Below, in pieces: positions 1 to 5,176 of a stretch of DNA of 5,176 bases. The translations under genes and the position numbers were made by a program. The stretch spans positions 1-5,176 of the forward strand of contig JAFDBW010000208.1 of the NCBI GenBank assembly GCA_019313105.1, given 5' to 3'. The stretch is from Deltaproteobacteria bacterium (GTDB lineage Bacteria; Desulfobacterota; Desulfuromonadia; Desulfuromonadales; BM103). The notes beneath the pieces were generated by a model. The model saw nothing but the letters and a program-made list of their open reading frames with translations. It was not told the origin of the DNA and ran no database searches. Each line of letters starts with the position of its first letter. Position 1 is the stretch's first letter.

Positions 1-1166
1 ATCTCTCTGTTCAAAGATTCAACATCGAGGAGATAATCATCACTATCCAGATACTGCAAGATCTGTATTGCCTGGATTAACGGCTGCATGTGAACTTCCT
101 GGAGCATGGAAAAAACAGGGAAAGAACCAATCAACCTAATATTCACTTCTATTGGATAAAGTATTTTTGTATCATCATCCAGAACGAAGTCTAAACCAAA
201 ATACCCTTTATAGCCTTCGTTATTTTGCAAGTAGATTCCGATCTTCTCTGCCGCATCATAGGCTTGTTTCTTGACACTGTCGGGGAAATCTGCACTTGTC
301 CATTCGTTGCCGCAATAGACCCCTGTCCCCTTCCCTTGTTGAACAACTTCCGGAGCATCAATGATTTGGTGATATAAATCCGTATAAACGATGCCTTCCT
401 TTGTACAACAAACCCCCATAACCGGAGATAATTTTCTGTTTACATACCTGGTTATCCTGATTTTTCCTTCTTCATTTTTCTTTTTTTGCTTGAGAAACTT
501 TTCAGAAGAGATTGTTCTATAAAAATCTTCTCTAGAATTTATGATAAAAGTACCGGATCCACTATAAGAGGTTGGAAACTGGATGACTATTTTTTCTCCC
601 AATGAATTTACAATCTCATTGTAGTCGAGGTCTTCCTGGAATCTAATCATGTATGGCGGGACAGGAAGGTTTATATCCTCAAGAATTTTATTGAAATAGA
701 CTTTATTATCACATTTCATTCTTACATTGTAATCACTGCCAACTATTGTCCAGTCGTATTCTTCAAAAGCTTTAACCAACCCCTCACTCATCCTGTAAAC
801 TAACAAAACGGGTTTTTTTTTAAAACTTTGCATATAATTAATTATTTGTTCATCTTTCAGAATAGAAATTGTCAGCCTGTTCTCATCCGTTCCGATTTGA
901 CTGTATAGTGAATTCATGTCCGGATAATCTTCACCTTTTATCTCACCCCTGATCCTGCCTTCCATGAAAAAAGAAATTTTGTGTTTTTTGGCAATAGACT
1001 CAACCTCCTTTGAATTCAGAAAAGCAAGGATTTGAAAATTATTGATGAAGTTTTCTATGCCGATTAATGTGCTATAGGGGTATTTATTCAGGGCGAAAAA
1101 AGGTCTTTCGATAGTCCTGTAGTAGTTTTTCAAAGAATCAAAATCTTTTATAACGTACTTTTTCAT
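1..1166 (-). CDS. ATP-grasp family ligase, C-terminal end cut by window edge
   Basis: My reading of the minus strand gives 388 codons without a stop, beginning MKKYVIKDFDSL and leaving the window at the left edge. The order of parts fits an ATP-grasp enzyme of the carbamoyl-phosphate-synthase/carboxylate-amine ligase type. A pre-ATP-grasp region covers about residues 1-150, including a strand ending in IVGSD (141-145). It is followed by DNKVYF (153-158), a glycine/serine loop SYSGSGTF (200-207), GYFGLDF (321-327) and IEVNIR (339-344). By family precedent D326, E340 and N342 are the metal-ATP ligands. Such enzymes make an acyl-phosphate and join it to an amine or other nucleophile in the cytoplasm. 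The usual lysine before the glycine loop appears to be Q196. An in-frame ATG at 1187 (MSNSGRL added) is an alternative start; neither start has a strong Shine-Dalgarno site. The gene is AT-rich, unlike glmS, and lies downstream of the amidinotransferase. The family call is firm; the substrate is unknown. Confidence 0.88.
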   Translation of the reverse strand, partial: MKKYVIKDFDSLKNYYRTIERPFFALNKYPYSTLIGIENFINNFQILAFLNSKEVESIAKKHKISFFMEGRIRGEIKGEDYPDMNSLYSQIGTDENRLTISILKDEQIINYMQSFKKKPVLLVYRMSEGLVKAFEEYDWTIVGSDYNVRMKCDNKVYFNKILEDINLPVPPYMIRFQEDLDYNEIVNSLGEKIVIQFPTSYSGSGTFIINSREDFYRTISSEKFLKQKKKNEEGKIRITRYVNRKLSPVMGVCCTKEGIVYTDLYHQIIDAPEVVQQGKGTGVYCGNEWTSADFPDSVKKQAYDAAEKIGIYLQNNEGYKGYFGLDFVLDDDTKILYPIEVNIRLIGSFPVFSMLQEVHMQPLIQAIQILQYLDSDDYLLDVESLNRE

Positions 1167-1468
1167 TAATCTACCACTGTTTGACATAAGTTAACATATA
1201 ACACGGTCATTAAGACGTTTAATGTTTTGTAGGTTATATTTTTGCTAAATCTACAGAAACTGATGGGTTTTTTGGCCGGGATTTTAACTTTGTCGATAAT
1301 GATGCAAGATACTTGGTTAGCCTTTTCAAAGATACGTTTCGAATAATTAGAATTTAGCGATTTTGAAGAAATCCTGAAACTTAATATTTTCTTTTTCGAT
1401 TTGGGATCAACTCTAGCAATCAGGAGATTTTGCTCTTTTGCAACAAAAACCCCCCTCTGATAAGCCAT
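1166..1468 (-). CDS. Doubtful small basic hypothetical protein, 100 residues
   Basis: I do not recognise this reading frame. It would encode a lysine-, serine- and isoleucine-rich basic protein starting MAYQRGVFVAKEQ, with a hydrophobic stretch near residues 84-95 (TLNVLMTVLYVN) but no clear signal peptide or domain. In favour: it fills most of the gap between the amidinotransferase and the ATP-grasp gene, lies on the same strand, and its TAA stop overlaps the ATP-grasp ATG by one base (TAATG), an arrangement typical of coupled translation. Against: there is no Shine-Dalgarno site before its ATG, the segment is AT-rich, and the start lies beside a short IS-end-like motif, so it could be chance or a gene remnant. 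A frame this long in so small an AT-rich gap is uncommon but not impossible. No function is proposed. Confidence 0.3.
   Translation of the reverse strand: MAYQRGVFVAKEQNLLIARVDPKSKKKILSFRISSKSLNSNYSKRIFEKANQVSCIIIDKVKIPAKKPISFCRFSKNITYKTLNVLMTVLYVNLCQTVVD
1208..1224. repeat. Short inverted repeat upstream of the ATP-grasp gene
   Basis: CATTAA and TTAATG form perfect 6-base arms around a 5-base spacer, centred about 50 bases before the ATP-grasp start codon. The size and symmetry fit a dimeric regulator site, but the arms are AT-rich in an AT-rich region and the site lies inside the doubtful small ORF. No convincing -35/-10 pair accompanies it. It is recorded as an observed structure; its role is speculative. 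Confidence 0.25.
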
Positions 1469-1495
1469 TTTCCATGGGCTTTGTTGAGCGGATTT

Positions 1496-1541
1496 TTTAG
1501 AATGGATCGAACTATGACAGCGGCCATTTGTTCATTCTAAA
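1496..1541. repeat. Inverted repeat in the spacer downstream of the amidinotransferase
   Basis: TTTAGAATG (1496-1504) and CATTCTAAA (1533-1541) are perfect 9-base inverted arms separated by 28 bases. Two smaller imperfect hairpins lie closer to the amidinotransferase stop: ACCTG/CAGGT (1577-1581 and 1594-1598) and CTGG-ATA/TATCCAG with one bulged base (1549-1556 and 1565-1571). None is followed by a good T-run on the minus strand, so none is a clear terminator. The rest of 1469-1601 holds no convincing gene. Confidence 0.4.
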
Positions 1542-1601
1542 GAATTTTCTGGGATATTCAGTTTTATCCAGCCGAAACCTGCTAAGCAACTTTCAGGTCA
1601 G

Positions 1602-2657
1602 TTAATCTTTCCTGATCGTATCCAACGTAATGCAGTGGAAACCACCACCGAATAATCTTCTGTGTCTTAACTGAACAGGAACAGGGGTAAATCCATTTTG
1701 CTCAAGAAGCCGGATTAACGGGATGTAATTACTGCTAACCATGACCTTTTTGGGGTCTATAGATAGAACATTCATATCAATATACTTACTCGCCAGTAGA
1801 GTTTGTTGGTGCTCAGGTTCTGGGGCAACAATTCTGTCCCATTTCTTCAGAAAATCAGGCAGATGCTCGTCTTTAAATTTTCTGGGATTGACCAGCAGAA
1901 CACCTTCTCTTAGAGGTAGCATGGTTGAGTCTATATGGTTATCCACCATCCTGACAATATGGACATCATAGCCTTTCAAATGTCTTTTGAGCCATTGCGC
2001 ACCCAGCAAATGATTCTCATTCGAACAGTTGATAACGATATCTTTATTAAATCTTAGACATTGTGCACCATCGAACAGGATTTCATAACCGATATCAAAA
2101 TGATTGGCCTGCTTTTCATAGTGAACGCCTTTTTTCAGCTGATAGGATATATCAAATGAATTATCCAACAACATGGGTTTAGGTACTTGGGTCCACCTGG
2201 CCCCTTTTCTGAAGTAATCCATGAAGATTTCTTTTAGCAGGTCATTCTCAAAAAACCTGCTTCTGATTTGTGGTGGGGTTTCTATGATTTCATCACCAAC
2301 AATAATGGCCTGATCTCTGATGTTCAAAGCAGGAACACAACCACTTTCCCAGTAGGGAGTTTTAAAGCGATGTATTTTATCTAACCGCTTCGGTCTTTTA
2401 ACCGTTACGGATTCTTCTTCAAGTGTGCGGACCATTTCCGCAAGGTCCTCTTCGTGTTCATCAATATATTGCTTCTTTATTTCCCCTTTCCAGTTTTTAC
2501 CTTTCTGGCTGTAAACATCATTGCCAAAGACGTCGCTCGTTAAACTATCATGAAAAAACAGCTTGAATGACAGCTCAAGACCCGGCAAATTAGACAGGAA
2601 CGTGTTGCCGACAATGACTTCTTTTAATGTATCCCATTCATTATTACTATTTATCAT
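1602..2657 (-). CDS. L-arginine amidinotransferase family (AGAT/StrB/CyrA-like)
   Basis: This encodes 351 residues, close to bacterial members such as StrB. Enzymes of this family move the amidino group of L-arginine through a covalent cysteine intermediate to an amine acceptor, releasing ornithine and leaving a guanidino compound. The family signatures are in order: NEWDTLKEVIVG (6-17), IRD (113-115), VGDEIIETPPQIRSRFFE (120-137), RKGARWTQVPKP (150-161), LFDGAQ (194-199), NHIDST (240-245), MNVLSID (295-301) and GGGFHC (337-342). By alignment from memory with human glycine amidinotransferase, D196, H241 and C342 match the catalytic Asp254, His303 and Cys407, so the enzyme should be active. 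The residues matching AGAT Asn300 and Met302 are V238 and N240, which argues against glycine as the acceptor. I chose ATG 2657 because GGAG lies six bases upstream; the TTG at 2669 overlaps that site. The gene is AT-rich and follows glmS on the same strand after a palindrome. The family is near certain; the acceptor is unknown. Confidence 0.93.
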   Translation of the reverse strand: MINSNNEWDTLKEVIVGNTFLSNLPGLELSFKLFFHDSLTSDVFGNDVYSQKGKNWKGEIKKQYIDEHEEDLAEMVRTLEEESVTVKRPKRLDKIHRFKTPYWESGCVPALNIRDQAIIVGDEIIETPPQIRSRFFENDLLKEIFMDYFRKGARWTQVPKPMLLDNSFDISYQLKKGVHYEKQANHFDIGYEILFDGAQCLRFNKDIVINCSNENHLLGAQWLKRHLKGYDVHIVRMVDNHIDSTMLPLREGVLLVNPRKFKDEHLPDFLKKWDRIVAPEPEHQQTLLASKYIDMNVLSIDPKKVMVSSNYIPLIRLLEQNGFTPVPVQLRHRRLFGGGFHCITLDTIRKD

Positions 2658-2663
2658 GCAATA

Positions 2664-2667
2664 CTCC
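2664..2667 (-). promoter_or_regulatory. Ribosome binding site that fixes the amidinotransferase start
   Basis: GGAG on the minus strand stands six bases before ATG 2657. An in-frame TTG at 2669 would add four residues (MEYC), but it overlaps this Shine-Dalgarno sequence, and the family signature NEWD begins only a few residues after the chosen ATG. Confidence 0.75.
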
Positions 2668-2714
2668 AAAATAATCGTTTTTATCTTCTATGTATGTCTG
2701 CCTGGAATTAAAGC

Positions 2715-2723
2715 ATCTTATCA
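2715..2723 (-). promoter_or_regulatory. Possible extended -10 promoter for the amidinotransferase
   Basis: The minus strand reads TGATAAGAT, a TGn extension followed by a hexamer that matches TATAAT at four of six positions. It lies about 55 bases before the start codon, downstream of the palindrome that probably ends glmS transcription. I see no good -35 hexamer at the proper distance, and no other promoter stands out in 2658-2784. This is weak evidence that the accessory genes have their own promoter. Confidence 0.2.
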
Positions 2724-2784
2724 GGCCTTAGAAATCAGAGCGGTATCTCTCTGGGTCGTTTCAAGAGGGCCCAGTACAAGTTAT

Positions 2785-2814
2785 TGACCTGCCCCAGTTA
2801 ACTGGGGCAGGTCA
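2785..2814. terminator. Perfect 30-bp palindrome, probable glmS terminator
   Basis: TGACCTGCCCCAGTT is followed at once by its exact reverse complement, centred between 2799 and 2800. A looser outer pair, AAGTT/AACTT, flanks it. As RNA it would form a very stable GC-rich hairpin with a tiny loop, beginning 22 bases after the glmS stop. The tract that follows on the minus strand (AATAACTTG) is poor in T, so classical intrinsic termination is not assured. A protein binding site or a short palindromic repeat is the alternative. Confidence 0.65.
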
Positions 2815-2836
2815 TTCAACTTCGACAGCCCGGGTG

Positions 2837-4666
2837 TCACTCTACTGTCACACTTTTGGCGAGGTTGCGCGGCTGGTCGACATCGGTCCCCTTGAGGACG
2901 GCAATGTGATAAGCCAACAGCTGCATCGGAATCGATGTGAGCACCGGCATCAGGTCGTCGACGATCGGCGGCACAACCAGAACCGTTTCCGCTTTGTCAG
3001 CCAACCCGGTCGCTACTTTGTCGGTCACAGCGACGACGCGCCCGCCACGGGCCTGAACCTCCTCCATGTTCGCAGCCACCTTGTCCATCGTATCGTTATG
3101 CGGCGCGATCACCACGACCGGCAGCTGCTCGTCAATCAGGGCGATCGGACCGTGTTTCATCTCTCCGGCAGGATAACCTTCGGCATGGATATAGGAGATC
3201 TCCTTCAGCTTCAGCGCGCCCTCCAGGGCAATCGGGTACTGGTTGCCCCGCCCGAGGTAAAGGAAATCGTGCACATGCATCAGGCCGTGCGCAATCTCCT
3301 CGATCTGGGCATCCAGTTCCAGGCACTCCTCGACCTTGCGGGGCAGACTGACCAGCGCATCGAGCATGCCGCGACGGGTCTCCTGGTCGAGATTGCCGCG
3401 CAGGCGTCCGATATAGAGGGTGAAAAGGTAGAGGGCCACCAGCTGCGTGGTAAACGCCTTGGTCGAGGCCACGCCGATCTCCGGACCGGCGTGGGTGTAG
3501 ATGACCCCGTCACTTTCCCGGGCAATCGATGATTCGACGACGTTGCAGATGGCCAGGACCTTGCCGCCTTTGCCGTGGGCTTCGCGCAGGGCCGCGAGCG
3601 TGTCAGCCGTTTCGCCGCTCTGGCTGATCACCAGGGTAAGGGTCTGTTCCGTCACCAGCGGGTTGCGATAACGGAACTCGCTGGCGATATCGACTTCGAC
3701 CGGAATCCGGGCATGCTTTTCCAGCAGGAACTTGCCAACCAGGGCCGCGTGCCACGACGTGCCGCATGCGATGATATAGATCCGGTCCAGGGCGCAGAGG
3801 AAATCGTCTTCGAGGCCCAGGTCTTCGAGGAAGACCTCGGCTTGCTCTTCCCGGATTCGGCCGGCAATCGTATCGGCGATCGCCCTCGGCTGCTCGTGAA
3901 TCTCCTTGAGCATGAAGTGCCGGTAACCGTCCTTTTCGGCCATGACCGGGCTCCAGGTAATGGTCTTCGGCGTCTTTTCGACCGGAGTCCCGTCAAGTGT
4001 TGTGATCGCCATGCTCTGCTTGGTAAAAACCACCAGTTCGCCATCCTCAAGGAAAATCATCTCCTTGGTGTGTGACAGCATGGCCGGGATGTCCGAGGCG
4101 ACAAAATATTCGCCCTGCCCCTGCCCGACCACCAAAGGCGAACCCAGCTTGGCGGCGATCAACCTGTCCGGTTCCTTGTCACAGAGGATCGCCACGGCGT
4201 AGGCACCGCGCACTTCGCCGAGCGCCATGCGCACGGCTGCCTCGAAATCCCCACACGCCTTGAAGTGTTCCTCGACCAGGTGAGCGATAATCTCGGTGTC
4301 GGTATCGGAGCTGAAAGTGTGGCCCTGTTCGCGCAGGCGGCTTTTCAGAGCAAGGTAATTCTCGATAATGCCGTTGTGGACCACCACGAAACCACCGGCA
4401 TTGTGCGGATGGGCATTGATCTCCGAAGGTCGTCCATGGGTCGCCCAACGGGTGTGGCCGATGCCGGTTTGACCGAACAGCGGGTGGGCCTGGAGATTTT
4501 TTTCCAGGTTGATCAGCTTGCCTTCAGCACGGCTGATATTGACTTTGCCCTGGCTGAGGGTCGCAATCCCGGCTGAATCGTAACCGCGGTATTCAAGTCG
4601 CTTCAATCCGTCAAGCACGATGGGGGTTGCTTCCTGGGGGCCGATATAACCGATGATGCCGCACAT
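2837..4666 (-). CDS. glmS: Glutamine--fructose-6-phosphate aminotransferase (isomerizing)
   Basis: GlmS converts fructose-6-phosphate and glutamine into glucosamine-6-phosphate and glutamate, the entry step of cytoplasmic UDP-GlcNAc synthesis for peptidoglycan and lipopolysaccharide. The product has 609 residues, the usual length. The N-terminal class II glutamine amidotransferase domain starts MCGIIGYIG, with C2 as the catalytic nucleophile after Met removal, followed by GHTRWATHG (70-78), VHNGIIEN (96-103) and DTDTE (121-125). Two SIS sugar-phosphate isomerase domains follow, with SQSGETADT (348-356), STKAF (401-405) and KEISYIHAEGYPAGEMKHGP (488-507). The end is AKSVTVE. E489, H505 and K604 match E. 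coli Glu488, His504 and Lys603 (numbering there excludes Met). GAGG five bases before ATG 4666 fixes the start; the frame stays open to 4747, but that extension comes from an intergenic repeat. It lies 202 bases downstream of glmU, probably in one operon. It is GC-rich and intact. No glmS ribozyme is apparent. Confidence 0.99.
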   Translation of the reverse strand: MCGIIGYIGPQEATPIVLDGLKRLEYRGYDSAGIATLSQGKVNISRAEGKLINLEKNLQAHPLFGQTGIGHTRWATHGRPSEINAHPHNAGGFVVVHNGIIENYLALKSRLREQGHTFSSDTDTEIIAHLVEEHFKACGDFEAAVRMALGEVRGAYAVAILCDKEPDRLIAAKLGSPLVVGQGQGEYFVASDIPAMLSHTKEMIFLEDGELVVFTKQSMAITTLDGTPVEKTPKTITWSPVMAEKDGYRHFMLKEIHEQPRAIADTIAGRIREEQAEVFLEDLGLEDDFLCALDRIYIIACGTSWHAALVGKFLLEKHARIPVEVDIASEFRYRNPLVTEQTLTLVISQSGETADTLAALREAHGKGGKVLAICNVVESSIARESDGVIYTHAGPEIGVASTKAFTTQLVALYLFTLYIGRLRGNLDQETRRGMLDALVSLPRKVEECLELDAQIEEIAHGLMHVHDFLYLGRGNQYPIALEGALKLKEISYIHAEGYPAGEMKHGPIALIDEQLPVVVIAPHNDTMDKVAANMEEVQARGGRVVAVTDKVATGLADKAETVLVVPPIVDDLMPVLTSIPMQLLAYHIAVLKGTDVDQPRNLAKSVTVE

Positions 4667-4671
4667 AGAGA

Positions 4672-4675
4672 CCTC
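4672..4675 (-). promoter_or_regulatory. Ribosome binding site that fixes the glmS start
   Basis: GAGG on the minus strand lies five bases before ATG 4666. It supports translation from MCGIIG, which the family requires because the cysteine must become the N-terminal residue after Met removal. It rules out the upstream in-frame ATG at 4747. Confidence 0.8.
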
Positions 4676-4713
4676 GATATGTAAATGATTCAAGTTCTTT
4701 TGAAATGATAATT

Positions 4714-4828
4714 TAACGCAAAGGCGCAAAGGCGCAAAGAAAGTCAAAAACTGCTGGGGTCAACCCACTAAGCCTTTCTTCTTCTCTTGACGTCTTTGCG
4801 CCTTGAGTGAGCAGGCGGACGGGCGTTA
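4714..4828. repeat. Palindromic intergenic repeat with CGCAAAG units
   Basis: The element begins with TAACGC (4714-4719) and ends with its reverse complement GCGTTA (4823-4828). Inside, GGCGCAAA units are repeated in tandem on the left (about 4717-4739). AAGGCGCAAAGA (4729-4740) pairs exactly with TCTTTGCGCCTT (4793-4804), and GTCAA (4743-4747) with TTGAC (4787-4791) extends the stem past a small bulge. The loop is about 40 bases with a pyrimidine-rich part. From memory, CGCAAAG-type intergenic repeats occur in many copies in deltaproteobacterial and some other genomes. Here it lies between glmU and glmS and could form a hairpin in their shared transcript. Copy number in this genome is unknown. 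Confidence 0.6.
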
Positions 4829-4868
4829 GAAAATCCGTTACTCCCAAGCCAGCTCTTTTGCCCCACGA

Positions 4869-5176
4869 TTACTTCTTGCCCGTCTTCTGCTTCTGACGGT
4901 TCTTCTCCGCCCAACCTTCGATATTCTTCTGTTCGGAGCGGGAAATCGCCAGGGCGTCGGCCGGGACATCCCTGGTAATCGTCGAGCCGGCGCCGATCAG
5001 GCTGCCGCGGCCAATGGTCACCGGCGCAATAAATTGCACGTCGCTACCGACAAACACATCGTCCGCGATCGTGGTCTGGTGCTTGTTGAAACCATCATAA
5101 TTGCAGGTGATGGTGCCGCAGCCAATATTGACGTTTTTACCGAGCGACGCGTCGCCGATGTAGGTCAGGTGGCTGG
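4869..5176 (-). CDS. glmU: Bifunctional GlmU (GlcNAc-1-P uridylyltransferase / GlcN-1-P acetyltransferase), C-terminal part
   Basis: Only the last 101 residues and the stop lie in the window; the N-terminal uridylyltransferase domain is beyond the right edge. GlmU acetylates glucosamine-1-phosphate with acetyl-CoA and then couples it to UTP, giving UDP-GlcNAc. The visible part begins SHLTYIGDASLGKNVNIGCG and contains TITCNYDG, DDVFVGSD, QFIAPVTIG, TRDVPADALAISR and a lysine-rich tail, matching the left-handed beta-helix acetyltransferase end of E. coli GlmU from memory. The N-Y pair of CNYDG belongs to the acetyltransferase site. Where E. coli has NIGAG, this protein has NIGCG, a conservative change near the acetyl-CoA site. 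The gene is GC-rich and lies directly upstream of glmS on the same strand, so the two probably form an operon for consecutive steps of amino-sugar synthesis. Confidence 0.97.
   Translation of the reverse strand, partial: SHLTYIGDASLGKNVNIGCGTITCNYDGFNKHQTTIADDVFVGSDVQFIAPVTIGRGSLIGAGSTITRDVPADALAISRSEQKNIEGWAEKNRQKQKTGKK

Noticed and set aside
1..1166. Pheganomycin/ketomemicin PGM1-type peptide ligase system
   Set aside because: Those pathways also combine an amidinotransferase with an ATP-grasp ligase, but this protein does not resemble PGM1 as I recall it, and the small neighbouring ORF shows no clear core-peptide design.
1741..1971. Plus-strand open frame inside the amidinotransferase gene
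   Set aside because: It is antisense to a well-supported gene, has no ribosome binding site that I can see, and has no recognisable motif.
2655..2669. TTG start at 2669 for the amidinotransferase
   Set aside because: The TTG overlaps the GGAG sequence that is correctly placed for ATG 2657, and the added residues (MEYC) are not part of the family.
2563..2787. Plus-strand open frame spanning the amidinotransferase start and the spacer
   Set aside because: It overlaps the 5' end of a real gene and runs into the palindrome. No domain or convincing start signal supports it.
2834..4576. Several open frames on the plus strand and in other minus frames across glmS (for example 2834-3532, 3575-4075, 3652-4050 and 4265-4576)
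   Set aside because: They lie wholly within glmS, whose frame carries the full set of family motifs. Their arginine-, proline- and histidine-rich translations are typical of shadow frames in GC-rich coding sequence.
4667..4868. glmS ribozyme in the glmS leader
   Set aside because: The ribozyme is known mainly from Firmicutes and its core is not evident here. The spacer is instead accounted for by the CGCAAAG repeat.
1..5176. CRISPR array, tRNA, rRNA or phage attachment site
   Set aside because: I saw no regularly spaced direct repeats, tRNA cloverleaf, rRNA sequence or paired att-like repeats on reading the window.

Overview
This window joins GC-rich core genes to an AT-rich accessory block. 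All genes called here lie on the minus strand, so transcription runs from the right edge to the left. The right part carries the tail of glmU and a complete glmS, which act in UDP-N-acetylglucosamine synthesis. The left part carries an L-arginine-type amidinotransferase and the first 388 codons of an ATP-grasp enzyme. A glmU-glmS pair and an intergenic repeat built on CGCAAAG units suggest a proteobacterium, plausibly a Desulfuromonas/Geobacter-like deltaproteobacterium. That placement is inference, because no rRNA or other phylogenetic marker is present.

Layout, right to left in transcription order: glmU 3' end (4869-5176); a repeat-bearing spacer (4667-4868); glmS (2837-4666, 609 residues); a perfect 30-bp palindrome just after glmS (2785-2814), probably its terminator; a spacer with a possible weak promoter (2658-2784); the amidinotransferase (1602-2657, 351 residues); a 133-bp spacer with inverted repeats and a short IS-end-like motif (1469-1601); a doubtful 100-residue basic ORF (1166-1468); and the ATP-grasp gene (1-1166), which runs off the left edge.

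GlmS makes glucosamine-6-phosphate, and GlmU later acetylates glucosamine-1-phosphate and uridylylates it, so the right half serves cell-envelope precursor supply. The left half looks unrelated. An amidinotransferase would place a guanidino group on an amine acceptor, and an ATP-grasp enzyme usually activates a carboxylate and joins it to an amine or other nucleophile. Together they suggest a small pathway for a guanidino-bearing peptide-like or amide product, perhaps with more genes to the left. The product cannot be named from this window.

The main points for follow-up are the amidinotransferase/ATP-grasp pair, the non-AGAT residues at the acceptor site of the amidinotransferase, the small ORF whose stop overlaps the ATP-grasp start, the long palindrome at the composition boundary, and the dispersed-type repeat between glmU and glmS, which also creates a false N-terminal extension of GlmS.
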